64,000 nt of DNA from Desulfovibrionaceae bacterium (GTDB taxonomy: Bacteria; Desulfobacterota; Desulfovibrionia; Desulfovibrionales; Desulfovibrionaceae). The notes beneath the pieces are model-generated. The model did no database searches and was not told where the DNA came from. It was given only the letters and a program-made list of their open reading frames with translations. Numbering within the stretch: the first letter of the stretch is position 1; each line of letters opens with the position of its first letter. A program made the translations under genes and the position numbers. Positions 8,394 to 15,088 of the stretch are shown here, piece by piece. The stretch lies in NCBI GenBank assembly GCA_022510785.1, contig JAFLSV010000001.1, positions 122,591-186,590 of the forward strand, read 5' to 3'.

Positions 8394-8708
8394 GGGTGTC
8401 TCCTGTGCAAAAGCCGTCCTCAAAGAATGTTTTACCCGGTTTACCCACGAGATGAGCTCAATAGAGCTTGAGTGCCTTCAGTGAAACGCCATCCTTATTT
8501 TTTTAGAACCAGGACGAATGCCCCGTTTTTCCGCTATAAAAAAACCGCAAAATGCCGTTCGGACTGTTTCCAAAATTTCGTATATCCGTGATATGCTCAA
8601 GCGGCTTGCGTCAGGCTGAAAAAACGCGCGCGGGCATCCATGTGCTGCGTGGACAGCCCCAAGAAAGAACAAGGCTCGGAGAACCAGGTTCTCCGAGCCC
8701 CATATGAG
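8394..8708. other. Long dctP-dctQ intercistronic region
   Basis: About 315 bases between the binding-protein gene and the membrane subunits. It begins, in transcription order, with the strong hairpin listed separately. The remainder is A/T-rich with no supported ORF. Whether a second promoter for dctQM lies here could not be decided by eye. Confidence 0.6.
8657..8699 (-). terminator. Strong hairpin / terminator after dctP
   Basis: A perfect 13-bp stem (GGCTCGGAGAACC with its complement) around a single unpaired base, so in practice a shorter stem with a small loop, lies 9 bases beyond the dctP stop. It is followed on the minus strand by a T-rich stretch (TTGTTCTTTCTT). It would stop most transcripts after dctP, stabilise the dctP mRNA and lower dctQM expression, a usual arrangement for periplasmic binding proteins needed in excess. 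Confidence 0.75.
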
Positions 8709-9728
8709 TTACGGACGGGTGATATTGAGCGTTTTCAGGAAGGCATCAAGAAGAGTAATATCACCGATCTTGTCATAGAACTCCGGCCAGACGGACATGG
8801 CGAGCTTTTGCCATTCAGCTTCATCGGGAAGCTCCCTGGTAATCTCAACGCCCTTGGCGGTCAGTTCCTTGACAAGATCTGCCTCCATTTCGGCGATCAT
8901 CTGGCGGTTATTGGCAGTGGCGAGCTTGCCGCCTTCGAGAATGGCCTTCTGAACATCGGCAGGCTGCCTGTCAAACCATTCCGCGTTCACAACCACAGGC
9001 CCGACCCACATCTTGTAATGCACGTCGGTAATATACTTCTGCACTTCTTCAAACTTGTTGGAAGCGAACACGGTATACGGATTTTCCTGACCGTCGATGA
9101 CCTTTTGCTGGAGCGCGTTGAACAGTTCGTCCCAGGCCAGCGGAGTCGGTTCGCATCCCCAGGCGCGGAAGGTGGCGACCATAATGGGATTGCTGGGAAC
9201 CCTGATCTTCAGACCCTTGATATCGTTGAGATTTTTCACGGGACGAACATTATTGCTCAACACACGGAAGCCCTGAACGAGCCAGGCCACCGCCATGTTG
9301 CCGGATTCGGCGATCATGCGCTTGTTAATTTCGTCCCAGTTCTGGTCAATGCACTTGTAGGCGTCTTCCGCGCTGGCAAAGATATAGGGAAGGTCGAACA
9401 CGCCCATGGAAGGCGAGAAGACAGAGGCGTTATTGACGGCGAGCGAGCCGATCTGGACGACCTGATTCTGAATATCCTGGAAGGTGCGTTCCTCGCCGCC
9501 GAGCTGGCTGCCGGGATAAATCTGGACTTCGACCTGCCCGTTGGTGGCCTTTTCGACATATTCCTTAAAATCGGTGGCCGCCGCGTGGTGCGGTTCTTTA
9601 ACCATGGCGGCGGAGCTGTGGCTGTAGCGCATGATGATTTTGTCAGCGGCGGAGGCGCCGGCGGGCAGACAGAAAATGCCGGCGCAGAGCGTGATGAGGG
9701 AACATTTGATCAGAAAATTGCGGCTCAT
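8709..9728 (-). CDS. dctP: TRAP transporter periplasmic substrate-binding protein (DctP)
   Basis: A 339-residue DctP-family solute receptor. A signal peptide of ~27 residues ends at 'AGASAADK', so the mature protein is periplasmic. Family features: 'QIYPGSQLGGEERTFQDIQ', the 'GLKIRVPSNP' segment with the conserved substrate-binding Arg, and 'TPLAWDELFNALQQKVIDGQENP', which lines the pocket with an Asn. The conserved Arg usually binds an acid group, so the ligand is probably an acid (carboxylate, sugar acid or possibly sulfonate); identity unknown. The start has an AGGAG box. The gene is first in the dctPQM unit and its promoter contains a LacI-type operator. Confidence 0.95.
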   Translation of the reverse strand: MSRNFLIKCSLITLCAGIFCLPAGASAADKIIMRYSHSSAAMVKEPHHAAATDFKEYVEKATNGQVEVQIYPGSQLGGEERTFQDIQNQVVQIGSLAVNNASVFSPSMGVFDLPYIFASAEDAYKCIDQNWDEINKRMIAESGNMAVAWLVQGFRVLSNNVRPVKNLNDIKGLKIRVPSNPIMVATFRAWGCEPTPLAWDELFNALQQKVIDGQENPYTVFASNKFEEVQKYITDVHYKMWVGPVVVNAEWFDRQPADVQKAILEGGKLATANNRQMIAEMEADLVKELTAKGVEITRELPDEAEWQKLAMSVWPEFYDKIGDITLLDAFLKTLNITRP

Positions 9729-9820
9729 GCTGTTCTCCTGGGTTTATAGGGTTGGTTGAAAAAGGAAGGAAACCGATCATCCCAAGGCAGGCCTAAAAAT
9801 TCCATCAAGAAATTTTTTTT

Positions 9821-9849
9821 ACGATAAAGGAAAACGTTTGCAGTGTCAA
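9821..9849 (-). promoter_or_regulatory. dctP promoter
   Basis: On the minus strand: -35 TTGACA (perfect), 17-base spacer, -10 TATCGT (4 of 6). It lies ~95 bases upstream of the dctP start. The LacI-type operator fills most of the spacer, so bound repressor would exclude RNA polymerase directly. Confidence 0.75.
9830..9841. promoter_or_regulatory. LacI-type operator O1 (dctP side)
   Basis: GAAAACGTTTGC, a 12-base near-palindrome with the central CG step typical of LacI/GalR operators. It sits between the -35 and -10 boxes of the dctP promoter. It is the exact reverse complement of the second copy at 10030. Confidence 0.8.
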
Positions 9850-9961
9850 TATCAAAAGAAAAAATGACGTGTCTGGATAACTATCACACTGAAATACTTT
9901 ATTTTTTATGTATTTCTCAAAAATTTTTACCCTGTGTCCGCTTTTCCTTTCCGCCTTTGTC

Positions 9962-9989
9962 TTGACTTATTTGTTCAATCATTTACAAT
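9962..9989 (+). promoter_or_regulatory. Promoter of the LacI-family regulator operon
   Basis: -35 TTGACT (5 of 6), 16-base spacer, -10 TACAAT (5 of 6). Transcription would begin near 9996, leaving a ~45-base leader that ends with the second operator. Confidence 0.65.
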
Positions 9990-10029
9990 TCAAAGAAAAA
10001 GTTACCCTAACATATTGAAAAAACTCAAG

Positions 10030-10041
10030 GCAAACGTTTTC
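10030..10041. promoter_or_regulatory. LacI-type operator O2 (regulator side)
   Basis: GCAAACGTTTTC, the exact reverse complement of O1, ending at the base before the regulator's ATG. It lies downstream of the predicted transcription start, so it would act as a roadblock for autoregulation or as a looping partner of O1. Confidence 0.8.
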
Positions 10042-11070
10042 ATGAAACGGCGCGCAACCCTCAAAGATGTCGCTGATCTGGCCGGTGTCTCCCTGTCCAC
10101 CGTCTCCCGCGCTCTCCGCATGCCCGAGCTTTTCACCCAGGAGACGGTGGACAGGGTCTGCAGCGCCGCGGCAAAACTCTCGTATGTGCCCAATGCCGCA
10201 GCCAGCACACTTTCCCGGCGGCGCTCCAACACCATAGGCATCATTATGCCTTCCCCGGAATATTCCGCTTTTGCGGGCAACCTGCTTGCCATCCAGCGGG
10301 TATGCAGCGAACGGAATTATTCCTTCAAGCTGGAGTTTACGGATTTTTCTCCTGAAAAAGAACTGATGGCGCTCAAGCATTTTGAGGAACACCGCGTTGA
10401 AGGCGCCATCCTGGTGGGCATTGATGCGGAGCACATTCCCCTGTTAAAACAGCTCGATCACAACGGCATCAGGAACATTCTGCTTTGGGAAAAAAGCGAA
10501 AATATTTCCAACTACATCGCCATCGACAACGAGCGCGCCACCCTGCAGGGACTGGAATATCTCTACAATCTGGGGCACAGGCGGATCGCCTATATGCTTG
10601 GGCCCTATTCGTGCACGCTCCGCAACCGTGAAAAACAAAACGCCTATGTAAAGTTCATCCGTGAACACGATTTGGAACTGGACGCCGACCTCATCACGTC
10701 TCAGCCGCCCACGTTTTTCATGGGCAAGGAGGCTATGCGCCGTTTTCTGAAACTGGGCAATCCTCCGACCGCGGCGTTCTGCGTCAATGATAATCTGGCT
10801 ATCGGAGCCGTCCGCGCCGTTCGCGAGGCCGGGCTCCGGGTTCCCGAAGATATTTCCATCTGCGGTTTTGATGACATTTCCATCTCCGCGTACCTCGATA
10901 TCCCCTTAACAAGCATACGAACCCCCATCCTTGAAATGGGCGAGATTGCGGCAAGTCTGCTCATTGAAGCCATTGAAAACGACAGTGACCTGAACGTCCA
11001 GTATCTTCTCGATACTCAGCTTGTGGTTCGGGGAACCTGCGCCAGAGCCCCGCGGGAGGAACAGGCATGA
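10042..11070 (+). CDS. LacI-family transcriptional regulator
   Basis: A 342-residue LacI/GalR repressor. Residues ~5-27 form the helix-turn-helix and hinge start ('TLKDVADLAGVSLSTVSRAL'); the rest is a periplasmic-binding-protein-like effector domain, including 'NRRSNTIGIIMP'-type entry, 'GHRRIAYMLGP', 'AAFCVNDNLAIGAVRAVREAGLRVPEDISICGFDD' and 'LTSIRTP'. The ORF track starts 36 codons earlier, but that extension precedes the HTH and is unlike the family. I chose the ATG directly after operator O2. Its stop overlaps the kinase start (ATGA). It most likely represses dctP and its own operon until an effector, probably a sugar or sugar-acid intermediate, binds. Confidence 0.95.
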   Translation: MKRRATLKDVADLAGVSLSTVSRALRMPELFTQETVDRVCSAAAKLSYVPNAAASTLSRRRSNTIGIIMPSPEYSAFAGNLLAIQRVCSERNYSFKLEFTDFSPEKELMALKHFEEHRVEGAILVGIDAEHIPLLKQLDHNGIRNILLWEKSENISNYIAIDNERATLQGLEYLYNLGHRRIAYMLGPYSCTLRNREKQNAYVKFIREHDLELDADLITSQPPTFFMGKEAMRRFLKLGNPPTAAFCVNDNLAIGAVRAVREAGLRVPEDISICGFDDISISAYLDIPLTSIRTPILEMGEIAASLLIEAIENDSDLNVQYLLDTQLVVRGTCARAPREEQA

Positions 11071-12374
11071 CTATAACACGCGTTGCTGTTGCATCCCTCG
11101 GGGCAAAAACCATAGACTCTCCCATCTGCAGCGGAAAAATCGCTGACGATGCGCGCATCGAGCTTTCTCTGGGGCCCAATATATTCTCGGATTTGACCGA
11201 CTACCACAGCTATTCTTTCGAACTTGGCGGGGCGAGGGAAAAAATTTATTTTGATCCGGACGCGAGCAGATGCGCCATCGTGACCTGCGGCGGCCTGTGC
11301 CCCGGCCTGAATGACATCATCCAGTCGCTTGTCTGGACGGCGTGCCACAATTACGGTGTTCGTTCCGTTATCGGCATCAGGCATGGATTGCAGGGTTTCA
11401 TCCCCGATAACGGGCTGGAGCCCATGGAACTGGATCCCGGCAAAGTCTTCCAGATCCATGAACTTGGCGGCTCCATCCTTGGCACCTCGCGCGGGCCTCA
11501 ACCAACGGATGTCATCGTCGACAGGCTTGAGCGGCTTAATATAAACATGCTGTTCATCATAGGCGGCGATGGAACCATGCACGCCGCGCAGGACATCTAT
11601 CATGAAATAACCCGCAGGGGCCGCGCCATCTCCGTGACAGGAATTCCCAAAACTGTTGACAATGACATCAATTTCATTCCCAAATCCTTTGGCTTTGAAA
11701 CAGCGGTGGAAAAGGCTTCTGAAGCGATACGCTGCGCGTATATCGAAGCGACGAGCGTCTTGAACGGCGTGGGCCTGGTCAAGCTCATGGGCAGGGAATC
11801 CGGCTTCATCGCGGCGAATGCGTCACTTGCCATTCGCGAGGCCGATTTCGTTCTTGTTCCCGAAGTCCCTTTCACCATGGAGGGCAAACACGGCCTTCTT
11901 CAGGCCCTTGAAAACAGGCTTATTCAAAACAGGCATGCGGTTATCGTCGTCGCCGAAGGGGCCGGCCAGGATCTTTTCCAGACGACAAACAAGTGCGATG
12001 CCTCCGGCAACAGGAAGCTGGAAGATATTGCCGCCTTCATGCTGGCACGGTTCAAAACCTACTTCGCGGAGCGCGGCATTCCCTATTATCCGAAATACTT
12101 CGACCCGGGCTATCTTATTCGCGCAACACCGGCCAATACCTACGACAGGCAGTATTGCGGAAATCTGGGCCAGAACGCCGTTCATGCCGCCTTCAGCGGG
12201 CGAACGGGAATGGTGGTCGCACGGATCATGGACAAAATCGTCCATGTTCCGCTTGAGCTTGTCACCGCCAGGCGCAGGGTCATCAACCCCCACTCTGATT
12301 TGTGGCGGGCAGTCATGGAAATGACGGGACAAGGAGATCTGAATGATCGGGAATCCTGTCCCGGTACTGTATAA
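11067..12374 (+). CDS. Phosphofructokinase-family kinase (long, plant/spirochete-like ATP type)
   Basis: A 435-residue PFKA-family enzyme that would phosphorylate a sugar phosphate, classically fructose 6-phosphate to the 1,6-bisphosphate. Motifs: 'VTCGGLCPGLN' (phosphate-binding G-G), 'GGDGT' (the Gly/Asp pair associated with ATP rather than PPi use), 'GIPKTVDNDI' (catalytic PKTxDND with Lys in place of the Gly of short bacterial ATP-PFKs), 'KLMGRESGFIA' (MGR substrate motif) and 'VPEVPF'. The GGDG plus PKT combination and the length match plant, trypanosome and TP0108-like ATP-PFKs rather than PfkA. Being in an inducible catabolic operon suggests a dedicated substrate, which is inference. 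Confidence 0.9.
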   Translation: MTITRVAVASLGAKTIDSPICSGKIADDARIELSLGPNIFSDLTDYHSYSFELGGAREKIYFDPDASRCAIVTCGGLCPGLNDIIQSLVWTACHNYGVRSVIGIRHGLQGFIPDNGLEPMELDPGKVFQIHELGGSILGTSRGPQPTDVIVDRLERLNINMLFIIGGDGTMHAAQDIYHEITRRGRAISVTGIPKTVDNDINFIPKSFGFETAVEKASEAIRCAYIEATSVLNGVGLVKLMGRESGFIAANASLAIREADFVLVPEVPFTMEGKHGLLQALENRLIQNRHAVIVVAEGAGQDLFQTTNKCDASGNRKLEDIAAFMLARFKTYFAERGIPYYPKYFDPGYLIRATPANTYDRQYCGNLGQNAVHAAFSGRTGMVVARIMDKIVHVPLELVTARRRVINPHSDLWRAVMEMTGQGDLNDRESCPGTV

Positions 12375-12388
12375 CAATGGAGCGTGCT

Positions 12389-13207
12389 ATGAACGAACGT
12401 GCTTTGGCAGAACTCAAAAACCTGAGCAATGAGGGACGCAGGCATCTCATCAGGATGATCGGCAAGGTCGGCGTTGGGCATGTGGGGGGGGCTCTGTCTG
12501 TCCTTGATGTCATGGTGTATCTTTATTTTCGGGAACTGAATCTTCGCCCGGACGATGCGCGCTGGTCCGAGCGTGACCGCTTTGTCATGTCCAAGGGACA
12601 TGCGGGCCCCGCTCTGTACACCGTGCTTGCCATGCGCGGCTTTTTTGGCCTTGACAGGCTGGAAACGCTCAACAGCCTGGGCACGAATCTTCCCAGCCAC
12701 TGCGACATGAAGCGCACCACAGGCGTCGATATGACCGCCGGCTCGCTGGGACAGGGCCTTTCCGCCGCTGTCGGCATGGCGTTGGCCGCGCGCATGGATA
12801 AAAAAAGCTATCGCGTCTACTGCATCGTCGGAGATGGTGAAATGCAGGAAGGTCAGATATGGGAAGCCGCCATGTATGCAGGTTCTCAACAGTTGGACAA
12901 CCTTGTGGTTATTGTTGACGATAACGGCATGCAGATTGACAACTATACTGACGCAATCAATAGTGTGCGTCCAATTGATAAACGCCTTGAATCATTTGGA
13001 TTTGAGACAATATCCATTGATGGGCATGATTTTAATCAGATGGAATTTGCCTTTTATAAGGCAAAAACAATAAAAAAACATCCAACAGCCATCATCATGT
13101 CCACGGTCAAAGGCAAAGGCTTTACTTTCTGTGAAGGAAAGATCGGCTCTCATAACATGGCCGTCAGTTCTGAAGATCTTGCCGGCGCACTGAACGAACT
13201 TGCCTAA
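12389..13207 (+). CDS. Transketolase, N-terminal (TPP-binding) subunit
   Basis: A 272-residue TPP pyrimidine/pyrophosphate domain of a two-gene transketolase. Seen: 'GHVGGALSVLDVMVYLYF', 'SKGHAGPALYTVLAMRGF', 'GSLGQGLSAAVGMALA' and the TPP/Mg motif 'GDGEMQEGQIWEAAM' with 'DDNGMQID'. It needs the next gene product to form an active site. A second ATG 4 codons into the ORF has the better ribosome binding site (GGAG, 7 bases), so I start there. From about base 12,890 to 13,130 the DNA is visibly A/T-richer than the rest of the operon although the protein stays in frame. Split transketolases often serve dedicated sugar pathways. Confidence 0.93.
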   Translation: MNERALAELKNLSNEGRRHLIRMIGKVGVGHVGGALSVLDVMVYLYFRELNLRPDDARWSERDRFVMSKGHAGPALYTVLAMRGFFGLDRLETLNSLGTNLPSHCDMKRTTGVDMTAGSLGQGLSAAVGMALAARMDKKSYRVYCIVGDGEMQEGQIWEAAMYAGSQQLDNLVVIVDDNGMQIDNYTDAINSVRPIDKRLESFGFETISIDGHDFNQMEFAFYKAKTIKKHPTAIIMSTVKGKGFTFCEGKIGSHNMAVSSEDLAGALNELA

Positions 13208-13217
13208 GGAGCGAACC

Positions 13218-14162
13218 ATGCTCGAAGAACTTGAAATGCGTAACGTCTATGGCGAGATGATGGTGGAACTTGCTGCCAGGGATCCCCGCATTGTGTCCCT
13301 CCAGGCCGATCTGACCGGCGGTCACGGGATGAAAGGTTTTCAGCAGGCCTATCCTGACCGCCACTTCAATATTGGCGTTGCCGAAGCCAACATGGTGGGC
13401 GTGGCAGCCGGGATGGCAGCATGCGGCAAGGTTCCGTTCGTTCATTCCTTCGCCACTTTTTCCACCAGGCGCTGCTTCGACCAGATCGCCATTTCCGTCT
13501 GCTATGCCGGGCTGAACGTCAAAATCGTGGGTTCCGATCCCGGTGTGGGCGCGGAGCTGAACGGCGGCACGCACATGGCGCTGGAAGACACCGGGATCAT
13601 GCGCACGCTGCCCGGAATGACCATTTTTGAACCCGTCGATAATACCCAGCTGAGGCAGGCCCTTCCGCAAATTGTCGATTACGACGGCCCGGTCTATATC
13701 AGGCTTTTCCGCAAGAAGCCTGAAAAAATTTTTGGCGAGGGCTATACCTTCCAGTGGGGCAAGGCCGATGTGCTCCAGGAAGGAACGGACGTCACGCTCA
13801 TCGCCTCCGGGGTCTGCGTCGCGGAATCCCTTGAAGCGGCGAGTCTGCTTGAGGCCGATGGCGTTTCCGCGCGGGTGCTGGCCGTGCACACCATCAAACC
13901 CATTGATACGGAAAGCATCGTGAAATCGGCACAGCTCACCGGAGCAGTCGTGACCGCGGAAAACCACAACATTATCAACGGGCTGGGCAGTGCTGTTGCC
14001 GAGGTTCTCGCGGAAAATCATCCGGTTCCCATGGAACGGATCGGGGCGCGCGACCGCTTTGGCGAAGTCGGCAAGGCCGCTGACCTCAAAAAGGTTTTGG
14101 GCATCACCGCGGCCGATATCGCCTGCGCCGCAAAAAAAGCCCTTTCCCGCAAGGCTTTGTGA
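13218..14162 (+). CDS. Transketolase, C-terminal subunit
   Basis: A 314-residue partner with the central pyrimidine-binding domain and the C-terminal transketolase domain. 'NIGVAEANMVGVAAGMAACGKVPFVHSFATFSTRRCFDQI' carries the conserved catalytic Glu of the 'G-AE-NM' motif, and 'PVYIRLFRK' followed by 'DVTLIASGVCVAESL' marks the C-terminal domain. The ORF track starts 6 codons earlier; the internal ATG preceded by AAGGAG is preferred. With the N subunit it transfers a two-carbon ketol unit between sugar phosphates or analogues. Length and motif order are normal for the split family. Confidence 0.93.
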   Translation: MLEELEMRNVYGEMMVELAARDPRIVSLQADLTGGHGMKGFQQAYPDRHFNIGVAEANMVGVAAGMAACGKVPFVHSFATFSTRRCFDQIAISVCYAGLNVKIVGSDPGVGAELNGGTHMALEDTGIMRTLPGMTIFEPVDNTQLRQALPQIVDYDGPVYIRLFRKKPEKIFGEGYTFQWGKADVLQEGTDVTLIASGVCVAESLEAASLLEADGVSARVLAVHTIKPIDTESIVKSAQLTGAVVTAENHNIINGLGSAVAEVLAENHPVPMERIGARDRFGEVGKAADLKKVLGITAADIACAAKKALSRKAL

Positions 14163-14173
14163 AGGAGGCTGGC

Positions 14174-15064
14174 ATGCTGTCCATAGGTGTTATCGGACTT
14201 GGAATCATGGGCCGCCGATGCGCCCTGAAACTGAAAGAACACGGTTTTCAAATTGCCGGCTATGATGCGTTTCCCGCGGCCTCGCGCAAAGCCGCCGAAG
14301 AGGGTATCGCGCTGCTGCCCACGCCGGCCGCCGTTGCCTCTGCTTCCGATGTCGTTATCATGTTCGTCCCCGGCCCCGAGGAAAGCATCTCCGTCGGCCT
14401 TGGACGCGACGGCCTCATCGAAGGCATTTCCGAAGCCAAGATCGTCCTCAACATGAGCACGGTTGATCCCGCCACCAATGAAAGGCTTGCCGCCGCCTTT
14501 GCCGAAAAAAAGGCATACGTTCTGGACAGTCCCGTCCTCGGCTCTCCCGAAGGCATCGGGCATTGGGCCTTTGCCATTGGCGGCGAGGAAGAGGCGTATG
14601 CGCGGATCAGGCATGTGCTTCTTCCGCTGTGCGGCAGTGAAGACAGGATATTCCGCACCGGAGGCATAGGAAGCGCCAACAAGCTGAAGCTTCTCAACAA
14701 TATGTTACTCGGCACGATTAATGCTGGCATTTCGGAAATTTTTGCGCTGGCGGAACACATGGGGCTTTCTCCCCAGACGCTGTTCCGCGCCGCCAAGGCC
14801 TGCAAGGGCCGTGTGCTCAGCCTGGCCTACGAGCAGTTTGCCGATCGGACAGTTCGCGATGAGTATGAAGATCCCATTTTCTCTCTGGCCATGCTGATCA
14901 AAGACAACAAACTCTGTCTTGATATGGCGCGGGCCAATAACGCCCCGCTCATCGTCGCAACGGCTGTGGACTACCTGCACCGCATTGCGGCGGCTCACCC
15001 CGGCTATGGCAGCCTTGATTCGTCCATCGCGTGGAAGAGTGTCAAGGATTCCTGGGAAAAGTAA
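14174..15064 (+). CDS. NAD(P)-dependent beta-hydroxyacid dehydrogenase family protein
   Basis: A 296-residue member of the 3-hydroxyisobutyrate / tartronate semialdehyde / sulfolactaldehyde reductase family. The N-terminal Rossmann fold has 'IGVIGLGIMGRRCALKLKEHG'. The substrate loop 'DSPVLGSPEGIGHWAFAIGG' diverges from the usual D-PVSGG--GA--GTL. The catalytic Lys lies in 'GSANKLKLLNNML', and the late cofactor/substrate block is 'LIKDNKLCLDMA'. The start follows AAGGAGG. It probably reduces a 3- or 4-carbon semialdehyde or oxidises the matching hydroxyacid. The altered substrate loop argues for a substrate other than tartronate semialdehyde. Confidence 0.9.
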   Translation: MLSIGVIGLGIMGRRCALKLKEHGFQIAGYDAFPAASRKAAEEGIALLPTPAAVASASDVVIMFVPGPEESISVGLGRDGLIEGISEAKIVLNMSTVDPATNERLAAAFAEKKAYVLDSPVLGSPEGIGHWAFAIGGEEEAYARIRHVLLPLCGSEDRIFRTGGIGSANKLKLLNNMLLGTINAGISEIFALAEHMGLSPQTLFRAAKACKGRVLSLAYEQFADRTVRDEYEDPIFSLAMLIKDNKLCLDMARANNAPLIVATAVDYLHRIAAAHPGYGSLDSSIAWKSVKDSWEK

Positions 15065-15088
15065 CCACATCGTTATGGAGGAAAAACT

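Larger units (their letters stand above)
9729..10041. other. Divergent regulatory region between dctP and the LacI-family gene
   Basis: A 313-base, strongly A/T-rich stretch with no supported gene. It carries two divergent sigma-70-type promoters and two inverted copies of a 12-base LacI-type operator 200 bases apart, all listed separately. Confidence 0.85.

Noticed and set aside
8478-8672. 64-codon minus-strand ORF between dctP and dctQ
   Set aside because: No ribosome binding site or family features, and its 5' end runs into the dctP terminator hairpin region.
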